Of a stretch of DNA of 41,221 nt, positions 35,676-41,221 are shown one piece after another. Origin of the DNA: Bacteroidales bacterium (GTDB lineage Bacteria > Bacteroidota > Bacteroidia > Bacteroidales > TTA-H9); NCBI GenBank assembly GCA_030656615.1, contig JAUSOY010000034.1, forward strand, positions 1-41,221, given 5' to 3'. Within the stretch, counting starts at the first letter, position 1, and each line of letters opens with the position of its first letter. Position numbers and translations under genes: made by a program. The notes under the pieces are model-generated. The model had not been told where the DNA came from. It worked only from the letters and a program-made list of their open reading frames with translations, and searched no databases.

Positions 35676-37379
35676 CTAAACTTTAAATGTCACAAGATCA
35701 TGAAGTTCAAATTTATTAATATAAGCCGCTTTATGTAAATTATCTGCTGCTCCTCTTGAAATAAAGATCACCGCCGAATCGGTATACACTTCGTCGCGTT
35801 CGGCATCGAGCAGGAGCAAAAAGCCGATAATGATGTTTCCTGCCATTTCTACCAGTCGACGAGCATGGAAATCGAGCAGTTCCGTATCATTGAAATCAAC
35901 CACTTTTTTCACCGTAGCTTCATATTCTGACATCATGCCCAGAAGTAATCGACGGTGGAGGTCTAAATCAGCTCTCAAGGGCTTCTGACTATAATCCTGC
36001 ATCACCTTGAGATACGCTCCACTGGTAACGCCGCGGATTGCAGCAACTACCTGTAACTGAGATGTCCCTTCATAAATGGTTGTTATACGGGCATCGCGAT
36101 AAATGCGTTCGATGGGAAAATCTTTCATGAAACCAGTACCACCATGAATCTGAAGCGAATCGTAGGCAATCTGATTACTATATTCGCTGGATATCAATTT
36201 CAATAATGGGGTGAAAATATCCGATAGTTTCTGGTAATGCTTTAACTCCTGACGCTCTTCTGCCTCCAGTTTTCTTTCCTCGGCAATAAATCCATACGCC
36301 TTGTACATATCAACATAACGCGATGTTTCATAAAGCAGGGTACGAATTCCGTCGATGCGGACTTTCATCCAGGTGAGCATTTCATAAACTGCAGGGTATT
36401 TGATGATGGGTTTACCGAACTGTTCACGTTCCTGGGCATATTTAAGTCCTTCACGATAAGCCGCTTCCGAAAGACCCACACTCTGGGCACCCACACCCAG
36501 GCGGGCTGAGTTCATTAAAGCCATCACGTATTTAATAAGTCCCATTTTTCGATCGCCAACCAATTGAGCCGGAGCATTATGAAAAACAAGTTCACAGGTT
36601 GGTGAACCTTTGATACCCAGCTTATTTTCAATCCGTCGAATGGTCATTGCGTTGGAAGTACGATCATACACAAATAGTGACAATCCACGGGCATCACTGG
36701 TACCCTCTTCCGAACGTGCCAGAACCAGTGAAACATCCGCATCACCGTTGGTGATGAAACGCTTTACACCATTAAGTATCCATGTGTTTTTTTTCTCGTC
36801 CCAGCTCGCTTTAAGCTGTACAGCCTGAAGGTCGGAACCGGCATCCGGTTCGGTAAGATCCATCGCGGCAGTAGCACCTTTATTAAAACGGGGTAAGAAA
36901 TCGTTTTTAATTTCTTCGGAAGCGAATTCATGCAGTGTTTCGGCACAATCCTGAAGTCCCCAAATATTGGCAAAGCCAGCATCCGCTCTGGATACCAATT
37001 CAGCAGCCAATACATAAGGCACCATAGCAAAGTTCAATCCGCCGTATTGCCTCGGTAGTGACATTCCAATAAGGCCGGCATTGGATAATGCATCCTGATT
37101 TTCTTTTGTTCCCTTAGCATAAACAACTTCATTATTAACAAGTGTAGGACCATCATGATCCACCGACTCAGCATTCGGGCCAATTATTTCGCCACAAATT
37201 TCTCCAACAATTTCGAGGGTTTTATCATAAGAATCTATAGCATCCTCAAAATCAACCGGTGCATAATCATATTTATCCTTATCGATATAATTATTCTCCT
37301 TTAAACGAACAATTTTTTCCATTAAAGGATGCGACAACTGAAATTTGAGATTGGGATTATCGGTATAAAAGTTAGCCAT
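35676..37379 (-). CDS. Acyl-CoA dehydrogenase family protein
   Basis: A FAD enzyme that oxidises acyl-CoA to enoyl-CoA and passes electrons to ETF. At 567 residues it is longer than the 380-residue classic enzymes because of an extra C-terminal helical domain of about 140 residues (from near SGAYLKVMQDY). Motifs include MSLPRQYGGLNFAMVP, MDLTEPDAGSDLQAVQL (substrate and flavin contact), EQFGKPIIKYPAVYEML, and IYEGTSQLQVVAA, whose Glu is in the position of the catalytic base of medium-chain enzymes. The chain length is unknown. It is placed 11 bases after etfA, so its electron acceptor is encoded beside it. Start at the first ATG (MANFYTDNPNLKF). Confidence 0.93.
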   Translation of the reverse strand: MANFYTDNPNLKFQLSHPLMEKIVRLKENNYIDKDKYDYAPVDFEDAIDSYDKTLEIVGEICGEIIGPNAESVDHDGPTLVNNEVVYAKGTKENQDALSNAGLIGMSLPRQYGGLNFAMVPYVLAAELVSRADAGFANIWGLQDCAETLHEFASEEIKNDFLPRFNKGATAAMDLTEPDAGSDLQAVQLKASWDEKKNTWILNGVKRFITNGDADVSLVLARSEEGTSDARGLSLFVYDRTSNAMTIRRIENKLGIKGSPTCELVFHNAPAQLVGDRKMGLIKYVMALMNSARLGVGAQSVGLSEAAYREGLKYAQEREQFGKPIIKYPAVYEMLTWMKVRIDGIRTLLYETSRYVDMYKAYGFIAEERKLEAEERQELKHYQKLSDIFTPLLKLISSEYSNQIAYDSLQIHGGTGFMKDFPIERIYRDARITTIYEGTSQLQVVAAIRGVTSGAYLKVMQDYSQKPLRADLDLHRRLLLGMMSEYEATVKKVVDFNDTELLDFHARRLVEMAGNIIIGFLLLLDAERDEVYTDSAVIFISRGAADNLHKAAYINKFELHDLVTFKV

Positions 37380-37390
37380 GTTCAGAAGTT

Positions 37391-38413
37391 TTATTTGGAG
37401 TTAAGCTTGTAGTATTTGATCATTTTAGGAATTACCTCACTCACGTCGCCAATAACGGTATAATCAGCGATCTGATTTATCGGTGCCGCAGGATCGTTAT
37501 TGATGGAAATAATCTGAGAACTTTGATCCATTCCGGCGCGGTGCTGAACAGCACCGGAAATTCCGCAGGCGATGTATAATTTAGGTCTCACGGTAATTCC
37601 TGTCTGACCAATCTGACGTTCATGAACGGTGTACCCGGCATCTACAGCAGCGCGTGAGGCCCCAACCTCACCACCTAAAACATCTGCCAGTTCGTGCAGC
37701 AGTGCAAAGTTTTCTTTGGAACCAACACCATATCCCCCGGCAACAATAATGGGCGCTCCTTTGATATTGATTTTTTGAGCCTCAATATGGCGCTCAATAA
37801 TTTTAACAATAAAATGGATTTCATCAACATAACTATCCACTTCAAGGTTATTCACGATTCCTTTATACGCGTCAGAAACAATTTCCTTTTTCATCACGCC
37901 TTCCCGAACCGTTGCCATTTGAGGGCGGGTATCCGGATTAATAATGGTAGCGATGATATTGCCACCAAAAGCGGGTCTGATTTGGTATAATAAGTTTTTA
38001 TATTCTTGTTTGGTTTTGGGCTCGGTATGATCGCCAATCTCGAGGCTGGTACAATCTGCCGTAAGTCCACAACGCAATGCAGAAGCAACACGGGGCGCTA
38101 AATCACGGCCGATGCTTGAAGCTCCAACGATGGCAATTTCCGGCTTTTTCTCTTCAAAAAGTTTGATGAGTATGGCCGCATGAGGCAGTGTAGCATATGG
38201 AAACAATCGTTCATCGTCCGCTATATGAAGAAAATCGACACCATAAGGGATAATTTGCTGAGCAATTTCGCTGAGTTTTGAACCAATAGCAACCGCTTCG
38301 AGTTGAACACCAAGATCGTTAGCCAGTTTACGTCCTTTCGAAAGCAACTCCTGACTTACTTCAGCCACGTTGCCCTCTTCTGTAATCTCACAGTATACAA
38401 ATACGTTATTCAC
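37391..38413 (-). CDS. etfA: Electron transfer flavoprotein subunit alpha
   Basis: The FAD-binding subunit of ETF, 340 residues. The C-terminal domain has the diagnostic run: GGYGVGSKENF, EVGASRAAVDAGY, QIGQTGITVRPKLYIACGIS, then GAVQHRAGM and IISINNDPAAPINQIADY. The N-terminal domain begins with VFVYCEITEEGNVAEVSQEL. It follows etfB by 19 bases and precedes the acyl-CoA dehydrogenase. Whether the complex is a simple carrier or bifurcating cannot be told from these segments alone. Confidence 0.95.
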   Translation of the reverse strand: MNNVFVYCEITEEGNVAEVSQELLSKGRKLANDLGVQLEAVAIGSKLSEIAQQIIPYGVDFLHIADDERLFPYATLPHAAILIKLFEEKKPEIAIVGASSIGRDLAPRVASALRCGLTADCTSLEIGDHTEPKTKQEYKNLLYQIRPAFGGNIIATIINPDTRPQMATVREGVMKKEIVSDAYKGIVNNLEVDSYVDEIHFIVKIIERHIEAQKINIKGAPIIVAGGYGVGSKENFALLHELADVLGGEVGASRAAVDAGYTVHERQIGQTGITVRPKLYIACGISGAVQHRAGMDQSSQIISINNDPAAPINQIADYTVIGDVSEVIPKMIKYYKLNSK

Positions 38414-38432
38414 TTTTTTTCTGATTTAATGA

Positions 38433-39305
38433 TTAACCAATAACATGGCTCGAAATCAAAGCCTTCATCATCATTTCTATTTCATGATCGGAAGCAGACA
38501 GCACAGTAGAATCTTTATGCTGCAATACTACATTTTCGATCTTTTTAACCTTTGTAGGTGAACCGGACAACCCAAGAAGTTCTGTATTGGCTTGCAAATC
38601 ATCTACAGACCATTCTGCTATTTTCAGATATATACGCTCGTTATGAAGACTGGTATAATCTCTTGTTTCTTCCTGAAGCTCGGTAATGGTTCGTGCATGC
38701 TTGAATTTCATCAGTAATTTGGCATGACGTGGTCTACAAACGGGTGCTGAACTATGAACAGTTACACAAACGGGGAAAGGCGATTTTACGATTTCAATAC
38801 CTCTCTCCAGACGACGTTTTATCGTTACTGAATCATGATCAACGGCCAGAACTTCCTCAGCATAAGTAATTTGAGGAATATTCAACTTTTCTGCGGTTTG
38901 CGGACCAACCTGTGCAGTATCGCCATCGATGGCCTGTCGGCCAGCAAAAAGCATATGAAAAGGAGCCATTTTAGTAACGGCCAGAGAAATTGCATACGAT
39001 GTTGCCAGGGTATCGGAACCAGCAAATTTCCTATCGGTAATCAGATAACCTTTATCGGCGCCACGATACATTGCTTCGCGAATAATCTCAGCAGCACGAG
39101 AGGGACCCATACTAAGTACGATCACCTCAGCATCCTGAATACGATCCTTCACCTCTAAAGCCATTTCGAGGGCGTGTAAATCTTCGGGATTGAAGATAGC
39201 AGGCAGAGCTGCCCTGTTAACCGTTCCATCGGCTTTCATGGCATCCTTGCCAACATTACGGGTGTCAGGGACTTGCTTGGCAAGAACTACAATTCTGAAA
39301 CTCAT
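38433..39305 (-). CDS. etfB: Electron transfer flavoprotein subunit beta
   Basis: The second ETF subunit, 290 residues, first gene of the etf operon. The N terminus reads FRIVVLAKQVPDTRNVG, followed by NPEDLHALEMALEVKD, VLSMGPSRAAEIIREAMYRG and the signature FAGRQAIDGDTAQVGPQ. The last part (after about 210) is more variable. A TATTTTTG -7 box lies about 53 bases upstream. It should form a heterodimer with EtfA in the cytoplasm. Confidence 0.95.
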   Translation of the reverse strand: MSFRIVVLAKQVPDTRNVGKDAMKADGTVNRAALPAIFNPEDLHALEMALEVKDRIQDAEVIVLSMGPSRAAEIIREAMYRGADKGYLITDRKFAGSDTLATSYAISLAVTKMAPFHMLFAGRQAIDGDTAQVGPQTAEKLNIPQITYAEEVLAVDHDSVTIKRRLERGIEIVKSPFPVCVTVHSSAPVCRPRHAKLLMKFKHARTITELQEETRDYTSLHNERIYLKIAEWSVDDLQANTELLGLSGSPTKVKKIENVVLQHKDSTVLSASDHEIEMMMKALISSHVIG

Positions 39306-39357
39306 AAATCAGTAATTATTAAGTAAAATTTCGAAAATGCATAATTTTCCAGGTTGG

Positions 39358-39365
39358 CAAAAATA
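39358..39365 (-). promoter_or_regulatory. -7 box of the etf operon
   Basis: TATTTTTG on the minus strand matches TAnnTTTG and lies about 53 bases before the etfB ATG. A TTG element is not seen at 18-19 bases. Confidence 0.4.
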
Positions 39366-39510
39366 AGAAAAAATCCAAAGGCTCACACTTTCAGGACTAA
39401 GCGGCTGGTTAACAACCCATGTTAAAAACTGATTTTGTTACATTTAAGTGAATATTATTATAGTTTTTTAACATTCAGGCACTGAAAATTATCATTTTTT
39501 TTGGCTTTCG

Positions 39511-39541
39511 TTTGGATGATAATGAATCTTATCTATCTTTG
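39511..39541 (+). promoter_or_regulatory. Promoter of tRNA-Thr
   Basis: TTTG (39511-39514), 19 bases, TATCTTTG (39534-39541) is a complete consensus match. Transcription should start near 39545, about 18 bases before the tRNA. Confidence 0.75.
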
Positions 39542-39562
39542 CACCCGCAAAACCCTTTGCAG

Positions 39563-39635
39563 GCCGGTGTAGCTCAGTTGGTAGAGCAGCTGATTTGTAA
39601 TCAGCTGGTCGGCGGTTCGACTCCGTTCACCGGCT
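39563..39635 (+). tRNA. tRNA-Thr, anticodon TGT
   Basis: A 73-base tRNA without encoded CCA. The acceptor stem is GCCGGTG with CACCGGC, the D arm TAGCTCAGTTGGTAGAGCA, the anticodon arm GCTGA-TTTGTAA-TCAGC with anticodon TGT (reads ACA), and the T loop GGTTCGACT. Unlike the two tRNA-Leu genes of this window, CCA must be added after transcription. It is followed by a terminator and then by AT-rich accessory DNA. Confidence 0.95.
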
Positions 39636-39645
39636 CTTCAAAATC

Positions 39646-39681
39646 AATCCCTTACAATTTTATTTGTGAGGGATTTTTTTT
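39646..39681 (+). terminator. Rho-independent terminator after tRNA-Thr
   Basis: AATCCCTTACAA pairs with TTGTGAGGGATT (one T-G pair), followed by a run of T. It starts 11 bases after the tRNA end. Confidence 0.75.
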
Positions 39682-39686
39682 ACATC

Positions 39687-39706
39687 ACCTACAATATTAC
39701 CTACAA
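39687..39706. repeat. Two direct copies of ACCTACAA
   Basis: ACCTACAA occurs at 39687-39694 and again at 39699-39706, directly behind the tRNA-Thr terminator. Short direct repeats beside a tRNA can be arm-type sites of a tyrosine integrase, but no integrase gene is in the window. Confidence 0.3.
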
Positions 39707-39863
39707 ATTGTACGAAACTTTTTGAATACCCCTCATGATTTTGGGAATTTGTTGGTTGGAAAATGAGATACCGAATATCTGCAAAAGTGTTTTAATATTT
39801 AGCAAGATTTCTGCCTTGCTTGGACAGAGTACTCCAAATCCTATTTATTGTGTGTTCGTACTA

Positions 39864-40614
39864 TTATTTTATTTTCTTCCATAAAGTTTTTGCCGTAACA
39901 CAAACTTTATTGTTCTTTTGACTCTTAATGGTATGGATAAATGTATTATCTACTATATCCCTTCCGGTATAAGACAAAATTGTATCACCATATTGAGCTT
40001 CTGCAATAAACCGACCATCAATAGAATGTAAATAGTAATTATCAATAATATGATCTGGAATTGACTCTACTAACCATTTCAAATATCTAATATTGTTTAC
40101 ATGCTGGTTTGTGTCAACATCAAACCAATTGACCTGAAACTCCTTAATATGTATTTCAGAGTCTATTGGTTTAATCTGTTTAGTAATGTCATGATTTATA
40201 CTTTCATCAATACAGTACGACCATCTTTCTTTAATAGAATCAAAAAATTTAAATAGTCCTTCTCCTCATAATATCAAAGAAAACCCAAAGACCTTTAGCT
40301 CTTCCTATAATATTTCGTTTTTCATCATAAATAATGTTTTCCCTAATTCCTTTAATCATCGAATTACTAGACAGCCATGTCTTAATGATGATTTTCTCTT
40401 TATAAGCAGGATAGCGATCCATTGTCATAATTCCTGAAAGTAATACCCATCCTATATTTTGCTTTTCGAGGTTATACAGACTATGATCGATAGAAAAGCA
40501 ATGATCTGCAGCCGTTTCTTAAAGCAAAGTTAAAATAGTAGTCGACGTAGCCTCTCCGAAATTATTCATTTCGAAATATCTTAGCTCAAATTGTTTTTCA
40601 AAAGAATCTTCCAA
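39864..40614 (-). pseudogene. Acyl-ACP thioesterase, broken by a stop and a frameshift
   Basis: The minus strand carries a nearly whole acyl-[acyl carrier protein] thioesterase in pieces. From the TTG at 40614 the first frame reads EKQFELRYFEMNNFGEATST then TTILTLL, stops at TAA (40519-40521, where Gln or Glu is expected), and continues in the same frame with ETAADHCFSIDHSLYNLEKQ, then NIGWVLLSGIMTMDRYPAY and GRAKGLWVFFDIMRRR. Between about 40249 and 40268 the frame shifts, after which the second hotdog domain follows: FFDSIKERWSY, then NWFDVDTNQHVNNIRYLKWL, FIAEAQYGDTILSYTG and KVCVTAKTLWKK. VDTNQHVNN is the catalytic-site region (normally D-x-N-x-H-V-N-N). The gene would release fatty acids from ACP. 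Two independent lesions make it a pseudogene unless they are sequencing errors. Confidence 0.8.
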
Positions 40615-40730
40615 AAGCTATCTTTTTTAATAATCGTTTAAATGTTCAATTTACCTCTTTGAATCTGTTGTTCTTTGAATAAGTTTTTCCATAACTGATA
40701 TAGTCTTTCTGATATTTATACGATTCTTAC

Positions 40731-40858
40731 TAACGTTAAGTATGAGAATAATAGCCGATTGTGGGCTTCATTCCTGTCAAGTCACAAAAAAGTTGATACG
40801 AGCTACAACTACTGAATTTACTACTGAACCGGCTATTATTTTTATATATTGTTACCTG
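40731..40858 (-). repeat. Cassette-type imperfect palindromic element (attC-like)
   Basis: On the minus strand the element opens with CAGGTAACA and closes with CTTAACGTTA. Inverted arms AATAATAGCCG (40830-40840, minus) and CGGCTATTATT (40747-40757, minus) pair perfectly, and A/T-rich outer parts pair imperfectly, giving a cruciform of about 125 bases. It begins eight bases after the stop of the 73-residue ORF, the order ORF-then-site expected of a gene cassette. It is not an exact fit to the RYYYAAC/GTTRRRY boxes of class 1 attC sites. Confidence 0.4.
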
Positions 40859-40865
40859 CTGCCAT

Positions 40866-41087
40866 TTATTGGTCAAGTTTATTATTAATTATCTTCTTTT
40901 CTCTTGAATAGTTAATAAAACTACAATGAAATTCAAAGTCAAATCGGTCGAAAGAGAATTCCTTTAATTTTTCTTTCCGATATGTCATCAAACATTCTTT
41001 TCCACTCTCTCCATTTTTATTGCAATCTATACAAATCGGAAAATTTTCATCGCGGGATAAACTTGTAGATTTAATTATTGAACCCAA
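40866..41087 (-). CDS. Small hypothetical protein, Cys-containing
   Basis: I do not recognise it. The 73-residue frame starts with TTG at 41087; no ATG is available near the start, the only internal Met being about residue 34. The N-terminal part contains CIDCNKNGESGKECL, three cysteines that could bind a metal, and the C-terminal half is rich in charged and aromatic residues (FSFDRFDFEFHCSFINYS). The palindromic element follows directly, so it may be the passenger of a cassette or a fragment of a longer gene. Low coding confidence because of A/T bias. Confidence 0.35.
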   Translation of the reverse strand: MGSIIKSTSLSRDENFPICIDCNKNGESGKECLMTYRKEKLKEFSFDRFDFEFHCSFINYSREKKIINNKLDQ

Positions 41088-41168
41088 TTAATTCATTAAG
41101 CTAAGTAAGAAAATTCGAAACCATTGCTATATTTACAATAGTGTAAAAATATTGATTTCACCCATAGG

Positions 41169-41221
41169 ATGAAAGGATTACCATACAATTATACAGACAA
41201 AGCAGTCTCGCCATGGGGCGG
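41169..41221 (+). CDS. Probable transposase, N-terminal end only (runs off the window)
   Basis: From the ATG at 41169 the frame is open to the edge: MKGLPYNYTDKAVSPWG. The pattern of a short leader then K-x-(I/V)-(T/S)-P-W-G-G resembles the start of IS1380-like and related DDE transposases of Bacteroidota. Only 17 codons are visible, so the assignment is tentative. It would mark an insertion sequence entering the accessory region. Confidence 0.4.
   Translation, partial: MKGLPYNYTDKAVSPWG

Noticed and set aside
39512-39766. 84-codon frame over tRNA-Thr
   Set aside because: It is the familiar translation of a tRNA gene (AGVAQLVEQL type) plus its terminator.
1-41221. Complete defence system, toxin-antitoxin pair, prophage or biosynthetic cluster
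   Set aside because: KilA-N and RhuM fragments hint at phage or island origin, but no set of intact partner genes is present.

Overview
The window looks like chromosomal DNA of a Bacteroidota (Bacteroidales-like) bacterium. The reasons are moderate to low GC; a NADH:quinone oxidoreductase operon of the 11-subunit type (no nuoE, nuoF or nuoG); ClpC, GyrA, an AmrS radical SAM enzyme and an etfB-etfA-acyl-CoA dehydrogenase cluster of the kind found in that phylum; few Shine-Dalgarno sequences; and several promoters of the form TTG-N18/19-TAnnTTTG, the known consensus of the Bacteroidota primary sigma factor.

Layout. (1) 1-3440 is a decaying accessory region: a 5'-truncated phosphatidylserine decarboxylase-like gene, an in-frame chimera of a KilA-N domain with the tail of a REP-associated (IS200-like) transposase followed by two REP-like palindromes, a RhuM remnant with an internal stop, and a secreted metallopeptidase gene with a cassette-type palindromic fragment directly after its stop. 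(2) 3441-3725 holds two nearly identical tRNA-Leu genes (CAG and GAG anticodons) with their own promoter and terminator. (3) 3763-13013, all on the minus strand, carries a TPR membrane protein, dipeptidase E and an outer-membrane barrel protein, then an operon of a DPP III-like lipoprotein (M49), an M23 endopeptidase and a large exported protein of unknown family. (4) 13194-23452 is nuoABCDHIJKLMN plus one small unknown gene, read leftwards from a promoter near 23530 with a CRP/FNR-type palindrome upstream. (5) 23973-28156 holds an NTF2-like lipoprotein, a ComB-like phosphatase, AmrS and an EamA transporter, interrupted by three heptanucleotide microsatellites, a perfect 18-bp palindrome and a 0.5-kb mosaic array of 50-bp and 85-bp units. 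(6) 28157-39305 is housekeeping: TPR protein, gyrA, divergent clpC, an unknown gene, acyl-CoA dehydrogenase, etfA and etfB. (7) 39511-41221 starts with a tRNA-Thr gene with a consensus promoter and becomes another AT-rich decaying region: a broken acyl-ACP thioesterase gene, a cassette-type palindromic element after a small ORF, and the first codons of a probable transposase at the window edge.

How it fits together. The core encodes energy conservation (proton- or sodium-pumping complex I lacking the NADH-input module, and an electron-transfer flavoprotein with its dehydrogenase), envelope and peptide processing (M49, M23, PepE), and genome maintenance and proteostasis (GyrA, ClpC). Both accessory stretches lie at the 3' ends of tRNA genes, as expected for integration hot spots whose passengers are being lost. 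I found no complete new defence or mobile system. The most unusual items are the KilA-N/transposase chimera, the 50/85-bp mosaic array, the microsatellite cluster around comB-amrS, and the two cassette-like palindromic elements.
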